DNA of 64,000 nucleotides from Corynebacterium endometrii. GTDB lineage: Bacteria; Actinomycetota; Actinomycetes; Mycobacteriales; Mycobacteriaceae. Under the pieces are notes generated by a model, which was not told the DNA's origin, did not search any database, and saw only the letters and a list, made by a program, of their open reading frames with translations. Where the stretch lies: assembly GCF_004795735.1 (NCBI RefSeq), contig NZ_CP039247.1:558001-622000 (forward strand). The letters run 5' to 3'. The translations under genes were made by a program, and so were the position numbers. Shown here piece by piece: positions 33,936-43,618 of the stretch. Every line of letters begins with the position of its first letter. Position 1 is the first letter of the stretch.

Positions 33936-35228
33936 CTAACGAATCATGTCAAGGATGGCGCCGGCCATAACGATAAGGCCCATGACAAACACGAAGTAAT
34001 TAACTGGGTCATTCCGGAATTTCTCGTAGACCTTGAGCTTTCGGAATAGCATCACTGGGAGAAGGTACACAAGGAATGCAACGAAAATTCCTCCTACCAC
34101 GGAAATCATATCGATTACTGACGGGTTGAAGATGGCGGTCAGCGTGGTGGCAATGAAGATTCCAAAGTAGATCCAGTTAAGCAATGCGCGGCGCGACATG
34201 CGTGCTGTCAGCCGTGGCGCAACCGCACGCACTAAGTATTCGGTTCCTTCCTCAGTGCCGAGCATGTGGCCGAAAAACGAAGAGATGATGGCGCAGATGA
34301 CCACGATCGGAGCAATCCAACTCATCAGCGGGGCGTCGGTCACGTTGGCGAAGTAGGAGAGCACCGGAAGATTCTGCTCGATGGCCTCGTTCATACCCTC
34401 TGCGCCCAGGCTTAATACACAGGACCAGACGAAGAACATCGTGAAAATGACCAAAAGCAGCGAGGCGTAGAACTCTGTCTTTTCCACCTGCTTGAGAGTG
34501 TTAGAGCCATGCCCTCTTTGAACGTCCACACAGAACTGCGATACCGCTGGGAAGTGGTTGAAGGCAAATACCAGCATCGGAAGGACGAGCATAATCGCGT
34601 AGATAATGGATGTCCCTGACTGGTCTGCGTTGTAATTGACGAAACTATTGAAGTCCCACGTGGGAATTAGGTAGATAGATACCGCGCCCAGTGAAAAGAT
34701 CAATGGGTAAACCAGCGCCTGAGTGAAAGCCATCATTGGTTTGCGCCCGAATGCGAAAACTAGGGTCATCAGGCCTACGCATGCAACCGCGAGAACCGGG
34801 CGCGGAATCGATGGGCCACCAAATTGGTTCACTATAAAGCTGTCAATGCTATTGGTGATTGAAACACCGTAAATTAGCACAATGGGGAAAATCGCTAGCC
34901 AGTACAGGAATGCAATTCCGGCGCCAAGGCCCCTTCCCAGGTATTTTGTGGTGAGCTCCAGAACGTCTTTGCCATGGTCATCTTCTGGTACTCCCGCGAT
35001 GATTCGAGCAAACGTGCGGTGAGAGAAATAGACCAACGGCAGGATGATGAGGGTGGCAATGGTCAGTGGCCAGAACCCAAAGCTGCCAGCGTTGAGTGGG
35101 AGGAATAGGATTCCGGCTCCTACAGCGGTGCCGAAGAGGGTGATGACCCAGCTTAGCGTAGAGCCATTGGATCCTTTAGTTTCCGTAGGGGGCTCAGGCC
35201 TTTGTAAGGCTGTTTCCTTAATCGCCAT
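33936..35228 (-). CDS. Amino-acid permease of the HAAAP family (SdaC serine/threonine type)
   Basis: Encodes 430 aa, about 11 membrane helices. FGTAVGAGILFLPLNAG at residues 32-48 is the family start motif, and FAFNHFPAVSQFCVDVQR is typical of SdaC/YhaO. It imports serine or threonine with H+ or Na+. AAGGAAA lies 7 nt before ATG 35228. Monocistronic; the divergent IclR gene and a perfect palindrome at 35372 suggest control by that regulator. Confidence 0.87.
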   Translation of the reverse strand: MAIKETALQRPEPPTETKGSNGSTLSWVITLFGTAVGAGILFLPLNAGSFGFWPLTIATLIILPLVYFSHRTFARIIAGVPEDDHGKDVLELTTKYLGRGLGAGIAFLYWLAIFPIVLIYGVSITNSIDSFIVNQFGGPSIPRPVLAVACVGLMTLVFAFGRKPMMAFTQALVYPLIFSLGAVSIYLIPTWDFNSFVNYNADQSGTSIIYAIMLVLPMLVFAFNHFPAVSQFCVDVQRGHGSNTLKQVEKTEFYASLLLVIFTMFFVWSCVLSLGAEGMNEAIEQNLPVLSYFANVTDAPLMSWIAPIVVICAIISSFFGHMLGTEEGTEYLVRAVAPRLTARMSRRALLNWIYFGIFIATTLTAIFNPSVIDMISVVGGIFVAFLVYLLPVMLFRKLKVYEKFRNDPVNYFVFVMGLIVMAGAILDMIR

Positions 35229-35861
35229 GCCAGTTTCCTTCCATGCCCCGGGGTAGCGGGGAGTAGGTGGTAAGTCCCAGGGGTGTAGGGACGGGCGCTT
35301 AGTGTTGCGCGAGATACACTTCCATGGTTTCAGAGTGCTGGGTCATATGGGAAGGGTTGAGAATATAAAGCGTCTGGAATTCCAGACTCCAAACGTCGAC
35401 TTTTAGGTCTAGCGACTGAAGGCCTCTCCATATTTAGTGGGATATAGCCACTCGAGAAGCATCAGTGGCGGTTGGCATGTGTATTCCACGAACCAATTGC
35501 TGAAAGTGCAGCTACGCGAGTAAATGGCATAAATCAAAGTTTTTAGATTTACCTTTGATCTGATTACTGGAGTTAACTAAAGCTTCGGTGAGTAGGTCGC
35601 GAGGACACAAGTTAGAGGTGTCTTCATAGGCATCGTGCGAGTTAGTCCGTTCCTCCCGTAGCGGGCTCGAATCGTTTGTCTTCTATGCTGATTTAGAGCC
35701 GAGGTAAATAATCAGGACGAAAGATAATCCTCATGGCGCTTTTGCGGGTTTGAACTGGCGTATTCTATTGACGGTGCCGTTAATAATGGGTGGATAGCTA
35801 GAGAACATCGTTCGGCTCGCGGCCAGTAATTGCGGGCAGAAATCTGAAAGGACGTGGCTTA
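35229..35861. other. Long A/T-rich divergent control region
   Basis: A 633-bp region without a credible gene, separating the amino-acid permease from the IclR regulator. It contains the 16-bp perfect palindrome at 35372-35387. No other repeat or conserved element was recognised. Base composition is visibly lower in GC than the core regions. Confidence 0.6.
35372..35387. promoter_or_regulatory. Perfect palindrome GTCTGGAATTCCAGAC, likely IclR operator
   Basis: A 16-bp perfect dyad. IclR-type operators usually carry TGGAA...TTCCA half sites, and this one has TGGAATTCCA at its centre. It is 144 bp upstream of the permease start and 475 bp from the IclR gene. Confidence 0.6.
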
Positions 35862-36617
35862 GTGGTTGAAAGGAATCGGGGAGCAGTTGATAAAGCTTTC
35901 GATCTTCTTCGTGCTTTCGGTGAGGATAATTCTGTTGGGCTCGGTGTTTCTGAGCTAGCTCGGCGATCTGGCATGTCTAAATCCACCGCGTTTAGGTTGC
36001 TTGCAACGCTCGTAGAAAATGGAGCCGTGCAGAAGGCTGGAGAGCTGTATCGGATTGGGCCGCTGTTCTTTGACATCGTGAAAAGCGCTGACTCACCGGA
36101 TTACAACCGTGTGGGTGAACTACTCACGCCCTATCTTTCAGCATTATTCGAGCGTACGCGCCAGACTGTGCACTTAGGCTACTTGGTCGGTACGGACGTT
36201 GTTTATGCCAATAAGCTGTTTTCGTTGAATCCCGTCGATGCCCCATCGCGCATCGGGGGACGCGTACCGGGATTTTGCACCGGTGTTGGCAAGGCCATCA
36301 TGGCGTGGGATGAGGAACTAATTGAGACGGTAATTGACGCAGGTCTACCGCAGTGGTCCACCAACACGATTACAGATCCGGATGAATTCCGCTCGGTCCT
36401 AGCTAAGGTCCGCAAGGAGGGAGTGGCCTACGACCGTGAGGAGGTCACCCCGGGATTAACCTGCGTAGCGGCGCCCATTTATGGTCTTGGTGGGCAACCT
36501 GTAGCAGCCATGAGTGTCTCGGGCGCAACTGGTGTATTTCGTCCCGAGGACCACATACTGACATTGAAGAAGGTTGCCGCGTCTGCATCGAGGGCTTATA
36601 TACGTGCAACGAAATGA
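35862..36617 (+). CDS. IclR-family transcriptional regulator
   Basis: Encodes 251 aa. N-terminal winged helix (AVDKAFDLLRAFGED, GVSELARRSGMSKSTAFRLLATL) and C-terminal effector domain (SRIGGRVPGFCTGVGKAIMAW, EEVTPGLTCVAAPIYG). Start GTG 35862 with AAAGGA about 10 nt upstream. Candidate targets are the divergent amino-acid permease and the mhpDFE operon nearby. Effector unknown. Confidence 0.88.
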   Translation: MVERNRGAVDKAFDLLRAFGEDNSVGLGVSELARRSGMSKSTAFRLLATLVENGAVQKAGELYRIGPLFFDIVKSADSPDYNRVGELLTPYLSALFERTRQTVHLGYLVGTDVVYANKLFSLNPVDAPSRIGGRVPGFCTGVGKAIMAWDEELIETVIDAGLPQWSTNTITDPDEFRSVLAKVRKEGVAYDREEVTPGLTCVAAPIYGLGGQPVAAMSVSGATGVFRPEDHILTLKKVAASASRAYIRATK

Positions 36618-36919
36618 TTCGTTGCACCTTAGATTGCATGGACCGTAAGCTTTTAACACTAGGGTGGGGTCATACCACGAAACCATCGGTGAGCGCGAAG
36701 CTAGCCGTGGCCCTGGGCATCAGCCCTTAGAGAAATGGAAGGGGCTTACGAAGTACCGTAGTCGCGTAAAGCGATTGAAAGATTATCTCGACTCGCTGCA
36801 GCGTAGTGTGGTGCAAGGGTGGGGCAATCGGAGTTTCCTACATCGTGCTAATCACAGCAGGGAAAGCTGCGCCGACACGATGGAATGAGTTTAGCCTGCG
36901 ATGGAATTCGAGGGGGTTA
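36618..36919. other. Region without an intact gene
   Basis: A short plus-strand frame (36664-36888) lacks a ribosome site. One other frame reads GGAIGVSYIVLITAGKAAPTR, which might be a fragment of a lost membrane protein, but the evidence is thin. No terminator stands out between the convergent IclR and YczE-type genes. Confidence 0.45.
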
Positions 36920-37585
36920 TTACTTAGTTTCCTGTAACACCACGGGCAACGGTCCTACTATCTTGGCAGCCAGAGGGATAAAGCGGCCAATGACAAAGCC
37001 GATACCAAACGCTGAAATGATAGTAGCTTCTCGCACAGCCTCGAAGTTTCCAACGAGCGCGATGCATAGGATGAGTGCCACCACCACGTTGCACAGATCG
37101 AATACGACCTTGATTCGGGGAAACGGTTTATTTAGCGTTTCAGAAATAGCGGCCACGAGGCCTTCCCCGGGCATGTAGATGGCCTTTGAAGCCACCAATA
37201 AAGATAATCCACCCCCAGCCACCACAATTCCTGCAATTACAGTAAGCAAACTGAGAAGGTAACTATCTGTCTCTATCCAGGAAAAGAGCCACATCCAGAA
37301 GTCGAGTACCACGCTTGCCACGAGCAGAGCAGGGATTTGAAGCCATCCGGACTTGGGGAATTTCTTTCTGAGAATCGCTAACTGTGCCACGATGAACAGA
37401 GCGTTGAGCACGAACGTCCAGCCGCCAAATGACAGTGGTGTAGCTAGTGATAGAGCAAACATCGTCGAGGATATTGGAGACGTGCCCAACGCAGATAGAG
37501 AAATAATCGCCGTGCCGGCCATGCCGATGCAGATGCCTATGAAAGACGCTGTATAGCGGCGAGTGACGGTTGCATACGGAGCCAT
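36920..37585 (-). CDS. YczE/YitT-type integral membrane protein
   Basis: Encodes 221 aa, five or six membrane helices, with the family pattern IGMAGTAIISLSALGTSPISSTMFALS near the N-terminus and MPGEGLVAAIS centrally. Family members have no established transport substrate. It is monocistronic, between the IclR regulator and mhpE. Confidence 0.8.
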   Translation of the reverse strand: MAPYATVTRRYTASFIGICIGMAGTAIISLSALGTSPISSTMFALSLATPLSFGGWTFVLNALFIVAQLAILRKKFPKSGWLQIPALLVASVVLDFWMWLFSWIETDSYLLSLLTVIAGIVVAGGGLSLLVASKAIYMPGEGLVAAISETLNKPFPRIKVVFDLCNVVVALILCIALVGNFEAVREATIISAFGIGFVIGRFIPLAAKIVGPLPVVLQETK

Positions 37586-37712
37586 GGGACCTTCCTCGGT
37601 TTGCGCGATGAAACGAGCTAATTTGACAATTTAATGCAAACGCAGCCCAAGAGCCCCGGTCTTCGCCGTAAAAGGAGGAAAACCGAGGCTGGTGTAAGAC
37701 TCTGATTGAAGT

Positions 37713-38723
37713 TTAGTTCTGACCTTGCAAAGCCAATGCAACCTCGATAATCATGTCCTCCTGGCCACCAACGTAACCGCGTCGGCCAACCTCGGCCAGA
37801 ATTTCTTGGGCTGGAACGCCGTAGCGCTCGGATGCACGCTCAGCATGCAACAGGAAGGAGTTGTACACGCCAACCTGGCCCTGGACAATGGAACCACGGT
37901 CCATCATTGGCAGGCGGGAGACCATTGGTTTGAGCACATCTTCGGCAGCATCCTGAACCGCCTTGACGTTAACATCGCCAAAATCAATGCCGCGGCGCTC
38001 GAAGACGGTAGCCAGTACCTCAATCGGAGCGTTTCCGGCACCAGCACCCAGGCCGTAAAGGGTGCCATCAATCTGCGTAGCACCGTTTTGCACCGCCAAC
38101 AAGGAGTTAGCGACGCCGAAACCCAGGTTCTGGTGTCCATGGAAACCAACCTGTGCCTCGCCGCCAATCTCCTCGTACACAGCCTTCACGCGGTCCGCTG
38201 CCTCCTGTCCGATGAGATAGCCGGCGGAGTCAACGACGAACACGCACTGGCAACCTGCGTCGACCATGATGCGGGCTTGCTTCGCCAGCCCTGCTGGGTC
38301 TAGACGGTGGGAGAGCATGAGGAAGCCGCCGGTCTCCAAGCCGAGTTCCCGAGCCTTCTCGAAGTGCTGGATGGAAACGTCGGCCTCGGTGGAGTGGGTA
38401 GCGATACGGCAGGCGCGGGCACCGCGTTTGGTTGCCTCTTCCATGTCCTCAGCGGAACCAACACCTGGCAGGCAGAGGAAGGCGATCTTGGTGTTCTTAG
38501 CCTCATCTACCGCCGCGGAGATGAGGTCCATCTCGTTGGTTTTGGAGAAGCCGTAGTTAAAGGTGGAACCTCCCAGGCCGTCGCCGTGGGAAACTTCCAT
38601 CATTTCCACGCCTGCGTCATCAAGGGCGCGGACTACCTTGCGAACCTGTTCCTCGGTGTACTGGTGGCGTACAGCGTGGGAACCGTCACGCAGGGTGGTG
38701 TCATTTAGACGAATCTTGGTCAT
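37713..38723 (-). CDS. mhpE: 4-hydroxy-2-oxovalerate aldolase (MhpE/DmpG type)
   Basis: Encodes 336 aa. TTLRDGSHAVRHQY (metal and substrate site), VGFHGHQNLGFGVANSL with metal-binding histidines, and GLGAGAGNAPIEVL are diagnostic. It cleaves 4-hydroxy-2-oxovalerate to pyruvate and acetaldehyde, and channels acetaldehyde to the partner dehydrogenase encoded 12 nt upstream. AAAGGA ribosome site 9 nt before ATG 38723. Last gene of the mhpD-mhpF-mhpE operon. Confidence 0.94.
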   Translation of the reverse strand: MTKIRLNDTTLRDGSHAVRHQYTEEQVRKVVRALDDAGVEMMEVSHGDGLGGSTFNYGFSKTNEMDLISAAVDEAKNTKIAFLCLPGVGSAEDMEEATKRGARACRIATHSTEADVSIQHFEKARELGLETGGFLMLSHRLDPAGLAKQARIMVDAGCQCVFVVDSAGYLIGQEAADRVKAVYEEIGGEAQVGFHGHQNLGFGVANSLLAVQNGATQIDGTLYGLGAGAGNAPIEVLATVFERRGIDFGDVNVKAVQDAAEDVLKPMVSRLPMMDRGSIVQGQVGVYNSFLLHAERASERYGVPAQEILAEVGRRGYVGGQEDMIIEVALALQGQN

Positions 38724-38735
38724 GGTTCGTGTCCT

Positions 38736-39647
38736 TTACGCTTCGATGATTTCTGCGAGACGGTCAGCGGTTGCCACTGCTGCGGAGGTGATGATGTCTA
38801 GGTTGCCTGCGTACTCAGGCAGGTAATCTGCTGCGCCCTTGACCTCGATGAGAACGGTCACGCGGGCCCAGCCATTCCAATCATCGCGAGCCTCGTCGAA
38901 CTGCGGCTCGGAGGTTAGGTGGTAACCAGGGACATACTCCTGGACTTCCTCAACACGCTTCTTGATGGCTTCGCGGATCTTGTCTTGCAGCTCACCCGGT
39001 ACGCCTGCCTCTGCTGGAAGGGAGCAGTACACGGTGTTGCGCATGAGCATTGGTGGCTCTACTGGGTTAAGGATGATGATTGCCTTACCCTTCTTAGCAC
39101 CACCAATTACTTCGAGGGCCTTGGAAGTAGTCTCCGTGAACTCGTCAATATTTGCGCGGGTGCCAGGGCCAGCGGAAAGGGACGCGATGGACGCAACAAT
39201 CTCAGCATATTCAACTTCAGCCACGGAGGACACGGCGTGAACAATTGGGGTGGTTGCCTGGCCACCACAGGTAATCATGTTCACATTATCCATGTCGCCG
39301 AGGTTATCGAGGCCTACAGCGGGGCACATGTATGGGCCAATTGCGGCGGGGGTTAGGTCAATGGCACGGATGCCGGCTTCTTTGTATAACGGCGCGTTGT
39401 ATTCGTGAGCCTTGGCGGACGTTGCCTCGAAGACTACGTCCGGCTTTGGCTCCTGCTTAAGCAGCCACTCTACGCCCTCGGCGGATGCTTTAAGGCCTGC
39501 TTCTCGGGCGCGCTTTAAGCCCTCAGATTCCTGAACGCCCACCATGTATTGGAGGTCAAACTTTTCAGAGTTACGCTGGATTTTGATCATCAGGTCGGTA
39601 CCGATATTGCCGGGCCCGACAATCGCAGCAATAAGTTTTTTAGCCAT
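38736..39647 (-). CDS. mhpF: Acetaldehyde dehydrogenase, acylating (MhpF/DmpF type)
   Basis: Encodes 303 aa. [15 protein letters not shown] is the NAD site and [18 protein letters not shown] carries the catalytic cysteine. It converts acetaldehyde and CoA to acetyl-CoA in a tight complex with MhpE. Gap to mhpD is 16 nt. Confidence 0.95.
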   Translation of the reverse strand: MAKKLIAAIVGPGNIGTDLMIKIQRNSEKFDLQYMVGVQESEGLKRAREAGLKASAEGVEWLLKQEPKPDVVFEATSAKAHEYNAPLYKEAGIRAIDLTPAAIGPYMCPAVGLDNLGDMDNVNMITCGGQATTPIVHAVSSVAEVEYAEIVASIASLSAGPGTRANIDEFTETTSKALEVIGGAKKGKAIIILNPVEPPMLMRNTVYCSLPAEAGVPGELQDKIREAIKKRVEEVQEYVPGYHLTSEPQFDEARDDWNGWARVTVLIEVKGAADYLPEYAGNLDIITSAAVATADRLAEIIEA

Positions 39648-39663
39648 GTGAGTTCCTTGGTTT

Positions 39664-40446
39664 CTACTTAAAGGAGGTGGTCAAAGTTCCGTATGGGCCG
39701 TAATCAACGATTACTTCTTGGCCTGCAACTACGGGGGCTGCGCCGCAGAAGCTGCCGGACAAAATGATGTCTCCGGCCTTGAGGGTGGTCCCCATTTCGC
39801 CGAGGATTTCCGTAAGCCAAGCAATTGGTTTTACCGGGTGGCCCATCACTGCCTCACCAGTGCCTTCACCCGCTACCTCGCCGCCGATGAGCATGCGGGC
39901 AGGAACCGCGGTGAGCTCTTCTAGTGGAATATTCGCTGGTTCAGGGTCGAGGACAATGGCACCGCAGGACGCATTGTCCGCGACGGTATCTACCAGGCGA
40001 ATATCCCAGTCACGCACGCGGGAATCGATGATTTCAATCGCCAGGTGTACGGACTCAATCGCATTGAGAACTTCCTCGAAGCTCGAATTCGGGGCCAGGT
40101 CTTTGGCGAGCTTGAAGCCAAGTTCCGGCTCGACCTTTGGAGAAATGAATTGGTCTACCGCGATTGCTTCGTCCGAGCTAAACAGTAGGGACTCCGTGAA
40201 GAAACCGAAGTCAGGGCTGTCAACGCCGAGCTGTTTTTGCATAGCAAGAGAGGTCAGGCCAATCTTTCGCCCTACGACTTTGTCGCCCTTAGCCTCGAAG
40301 GCTTTCTCTTGCCATTGCTGAATTGCGTAAGCATCCGCAACGGTCATATCCTCAATGATTTCACGAGGAGGCTGAATCGGTTCCTTGGATGTGTACGCGG
40401 CAAAAAGGTCAGCTGCGATGGACTCAATCTGGTCCTGTGTAGCCAT
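39664..40446 (-). CDS. mhpD: 2-keto-4-pentenoate hydratase (MhpD type)
   Basis: Encodes 260 aa of the fumarylacetoacetase-like hydratase family. It hydrates 2-hydroxypenta-2,4-dienoate to 4-hydroxy-2-oxovalerate. [16 protein letters not shown] holds the metal-binding Glu pair. AAGGAG lies 8 nt before ATG 40446. The ring-cleavage and hydrolase enzymes that would feed this lower meta-cleavage pathway are not in the window. Confidence 0.92.
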   Translation of the reverse strand: MATQDQIESIAADLFAAYTSKEPIQPPREIIEDMTVADAYAIQQWQEKAFEAKGDKVVGRKIGLTSLAMQKQLGVDSPDFGFFTESLLFSSDEAIAVDQFISPKVEPELGFKLAKDLAPNSSFEEVLNAIESVHLAIEIIDSRVRDWDIRLVDTVADNASCGAIVLDPEPANIPLEELTAVPARMLIGGEVAGEGTGEAVMGHPVKPIAWLTEILGEMGTTLKAGDIILSGSFCGAAPVVAGQEVIVDYGPYGTLTTSFK

Positions 40447-41075
40447 GAATTGTGCTCCTTTCCTATCAAAGGGAGTTACTGTGCGGCCATCTTGTCGGAG
40501 TTAGCAACGAACTCTGGAATTGGCTCGTACCACTTGAAACCTGCGTTGAACTTGATATTGGGCTTAGGTAAAGCGGAAAATTCCGCATCTCTTCTACGTT
40601 CCTTCTGTCTAGAGAGCCCCGTGCCTTCGTTCTTGCGCTCTACGGCCTTAGTCTTTAAAGACGTTGTGGTCGCCCATAAGGTTGGTGCCCAAGGTGGGGT
40701 AGGCGTAGCAGATTGCTTCTTCATGACCAATACGTCGTGGTAATCTCGCCGTTCTTCGGGGGTAGGGCCGAAGAACAAGGAGCTTTTATCGTGGTCATGA
40801 GCTACAGTCCAGAGTGCGAATAGTGGATCGACAAGCAAATCGGTGGAGGCCAGCGGCGCACAGATGCCCTGAATTGGGCGGTGGGACATCGCAGGCGGCG
40901 CGCCGGACATGCAGATTCTCCTCAAAGTAGTCGGGTATAGGTTGGCTTACTGTCGGAACAGTAACTAACTGTGCAATGGAATCACTTAGAGGGTCTACGG
41001 TGACCCCAAACACAAAATTCACTTTAAGGCGAGGAGGTGTCTGAGGGAACCTACTGTTCCGGCTACTGGAACACC
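40447..41075 (-). pseudogene. Probable degenerate gene upstream of mhpD
   Basis: Minus-strand open frames (41022-40795 and 40925-40476) overlap in different frames and together look like one disrupted protein: the first reads QPIPDYFEENLHVRRAA, the second ends in GFKWYEPIPEFVANSDKMAAQ just before mhpD. No motif allows identification. A former upstream gene of the meta-cleavage operon is possible. This call is weak. Confidence 0.35.
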
Positions 41076-41578
41076 CTAAAAGCCGAATATCGCCTTCACA
41101 ATCAATGCGATGGCAGCGCCGATGGAAACACCGACAACCAGTTTGTTAAGTCTGGCTTTATCGATATGCCTACTGACTTTGGTGGCGGCCCACAGACCGC
41201 CTAGAACTACGGGTAGATACATGGCGGCCACGGTCCAGATTTCGCCATTAAACTGACCCGACCCCATGAGCATGCCTATTGAGACCAAGCTGGCGGTCAC
41301 AAATGTAGCTGACAACGTGCCGCGCATCTTCGACGCCTGCTGGCTCTTGAGGACCAGAGCCAGCGGCGGCCCTCCAATGGCAGTGGATGTTCCTAAGAAA
41401 CCTGAGGCCACCGAGGCGATTGCCACATTCTGCTTGTTGTACCGAGGCGTCCATCCGAATGATGACAGCATCATGGCAAGAATTACAGCAATACCAATGA
41501 AGACTGACAGTCCGCGATGCGATAGTGATGCCACCGCCCAGGCGCCGGCGACGGAGCCAGGCAGACGCATGATTGTAC
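41076..41578 (-). pseudogene. TauE/SafE permease, C-terminal part of IS-split gene
   Basis: From the insertion point this part encodes RLPGSVAGAWAVASLSHRG, then SGFLGTSTAIGGPPLALVL (the second family repeat) and the last helices to IVKAIFGF. Joined with 42941-43169, minus the duplicated TAC, it restores a 242-aa, eight-helix TauE/SafE anion permease in frame (junction WLCTIMRL). A start codon within the IS makes a longer hybrid frame, which I treat as artefact. Confidence 0.85.
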
Positions 41579-41614
41579 GGGCCTGACCCCCGGAAAGTGG
41601 ACACGGGGATGTAA

Positions 41615-42532
41615 TCAAGATGCAATAGTCAGTGTAGCTAATCCTGCGGTCTCGAAGGCGTTCGGCGAGCGATATCCGCACCAAGAGTGCAAGCGCTTGG
41701 TGTTGTAGCGCGTGCACCATCGGAACACGTCCCGGCGACACACCAGTTGGCTGGCGAAAACAGGCTCGCCCTTCAGGACTTCCCGTTTCAGTGTGGCGTT
41801 GAACGACTCCGCCAGCGAGTTGTCCGCGCTCGTCCCGATTGCTCCCATCGATTGGGTGACACCGAACCGTTCGCACAGCTTCCGGTATTGCTCAGAGGTA
41901 TAGACGCTGCCGTGGTCCGAGTGGAAAATCGCTCCATCAAGGTTGCCTCGCACCTTCCGGGCCATCGTGAGGGCTTCTTCGACCAACTCCGTGCGCATGT
42001 GGTCGGCGATCGCGAAACCGGTCAACTGCCGCGAATAGCAGTCGATGACGGTGGCCAAGTACATATTCGACCCGTCCGCAATCGGCAGGTACGTGATATC
42101 GCCGACGTAGACCGAATTCGGCTTGGCTGCGGTGAACCGACGCCGAAGCAGGTCTGGGAACTTCGGAGCCCGTTTCGCAGACACGGTGGTCTTCACCCGG
42201 CGTCTTTTCGTGTAGCCGAACAGACCCATCTGCCGCATCAACCGGGCCGTGCGCTTGTGATTGACCCGCTGCGCAGCAACGCCGCTGACGGAGTTATCGT
42301 CGCTGGCGTTGATGGCCGCAGTCACGCGTTTCGCCCCGTAGCAGCCGTTCTCGGCCGTGAACACGGCCTTGATCCTCGCTCCCAGCACCGCGTCGTCGAC
42401 AAGGCGTCGCCGACGACGGGGAGCAGCAGATTTCCATGTGTAGTACGAGGACCGGTTGATCTTTAGGACCTCACATAACCGCTTGACCTGATAGAGGCCT
42501 CGGTGGTCGTCAACGAATCGGAAGCGGTTCAC
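41615..42532 (-). CDS. IS3-family transposase OrfB
   Basis: Encodes 305 aa with an HTH_21-like N-terminal part (VKRLCEVLKINRSSYYTWK) and the rve integrase core. The DDE triad is visible: Asp in YVGDITYLP, Asp in FHSDHGSVYTS and Glu in NSLAESFNATLKRE. Its GTG start overlaps the orfA stop in GTGA; in this family a fused OrfAB product may arise by frameshift, though here re-initiation is also possible. Confidence 0.93.
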   Translation of the reverse strand: MNRFRFVDDHRGLYQVKRLCEVLKINRSSYYTWKSAAPRRRRRLVDDAVLGARIKAVFTAENGCYGAKRVTAAINASDDNSVSGVAAQRVNHKRTARLMRQMGLFGYTKRRRVKTTVSAKRAPKFPDLLRRRFTAAKPNSVYVGDITYLPIADGSNMYLATVIDCYSRQLTGFAIADHMRTELVEEALTMARKVRGNLDGAIFHSDHGSVYTSEQYRKLCERFGVTQSMGAIGTSADNSLAESFNATLKREVLKGEPVFASQLVCRRDVFRWCTRYNTKRLHSWCGYRSPNAFETAGLATLTIAS

Positions 42533-42888
42533 CAGTTCGTCTCTTCCGCGAAATATTTGGCCGCCTTGCGCAGGATCTCTCGTTCTTCCCGGAGCTTGGC
42601 GTTCTCGCGTTCCAGCACGCGGATGCGCTCGGCATCGGAGAGTCCTTCAGCAGGGGTGCGTTCGCTGTTGGTTGCGGCGATGGGGCTGGCGACTTTTTCA
42701 CCGTTGGCGTTGGTTTTGGTGCCGGTGCCGAAGGCGTCGAGCCAGGTGCGCAGAGAGTTGCGGTTGACCCCGAGGTCGGAGGCAATGGCGTTGAGCGTGG
42801 CTCCGGGGGTCGACTCGTACAACGAGACTGCGTCACGCTTGAACTGCTCGGTGTAGGTCTTGCGTGGCATAGTAGAAAGGTACCTCAC
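42529..42888 (-). CDS. IS3-family transposase OrfA
   Basis: Encodes 119 aa. N-terminal helix-turn-helix (FKRDAVSLYESTPGATLNAIASDLGVNRNSLRTW in pieces) binds the IS ends, and a C-terminal leucine-zipper-like coiled coil (IRVLERENAKLREEREILRKA) mediates oligomerisation. Start is at ATG 42888, or ATG 42867 for MPRKTYTEQF, the more usual N-terminus. Confidence 0.9.
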   Translation of the reverse strand: MRYLSTMPRKTYTEQFKRDAVSLYESTPGATLNAIASDLGVNRNSLRTWLDAFGTGTKTNANGEKVASPIAATNSERTPAEGLSDAERIRVLERENAKLREEREILRKAAKYFAEETNW

Positions 42889-42940
42889 TTCCCCAGCGAA
42901 ATGCTGGTTTCAGCGTGTCCACCATCAAGGGGTCAGGTCC

Positions 42941-43169
42941 TACATAGCCAGAAGAACTTCCAGTCCACATCGCGTGCGGTTTGCACCGTGGTGACGACGG
43001 AAATGACAAAAGCCAGCATCAAAATCAGCATCGGAACAAGCTGCGGTGCCACGATTGCAACGATAGGCGTCGCGACGGTTCCGAGTCCAAACCCAATACT
43101 GCCCTGGATCACAGTCCCCACGAAGATGAGAATGCCTATGAGGACAAGTATTGGGATGGAGATCGTCAT
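42941..43169 (-). pseudogene. TauE/SafE permease, N-terminal part of IS-split gene
   Basis: Start ATG 43169 follows -10 TAGGGT (43177-43182) by 7 nt, a leaderless promoter. The fragment encodes two helices with the first family repeat IQGSIGFGLGTVATPIVAI and ends at DWKFFWLC, where the IS interrupts it. The product would be a non-functional truncated membrane peptide. The family exports sulfite, sulfoacetate or other anions. Confidence 0.85.
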
Positions 43170-43618
43170 GCGGAACACCCTACGCCGCTCCGACGCCACG
43201 ATTTGGCACAAGGAAGTGTCCATTTTGTATTCAGTCAGCTTTGGGCCTGTTTACTGCGCTATATCGGAAATTAGTTTTTGGACATTTAAATGCCAGCCTT
43301 GAATATTGCGGGGCCTTAGACGCCTTGGAGATGCAGTTCTTAGTTCAAGCGCGGCATGGGGCGTGTGCGATTGATTGATCTTCGCGAAGGCTAGCTCTGT
43401 GAGTGGGCATTGGGTGCCCCTTAGTTCAATCTCTTTTATCCACAAGTTTTCCTTTAACCATGGACAAGGTCGCTAAAGTCATGCGAGAATGGCTACCACG
43501 TGAAAGGGAAGCTCCGCCGATACTGGTGACGGGGTATTTTCGGGGAATTGTCACCCTTTTGCGCTTCGATAAAAACTAAGAACATCTTCGTAGAGACAAT
43601 TGAATGCTCGGGGGCATC

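Larger units (their letters stand above)
41579..42940 (-). mobile_element. IS3-family insertion sequence, 1362 bp
   Basis: Ends carry imperfect inverted repeats: the left reads GGGCCTGACCCCCGGAAAGT and the right, on the opposite strand, GGACCTGACCCCTTGATGGT; both continue GGACAC. The 3-bp target duplication TAC flanks it (41576-41578 and 42941-42943). It carries orfA and orfB in the usual overlapping arrangement and splits a TauE/SafE gene. Both orfs are intact and the host gene is otherwise undamaged, so the insertion looks recent. Confidence 0.93.

Noticed and set aside
41579..41876. Hybrid ORF joining IS sequence to the TauE C-terminus
   Set aside because: It begins inside the transposase gene in another frame and arises only from the insertion junction.
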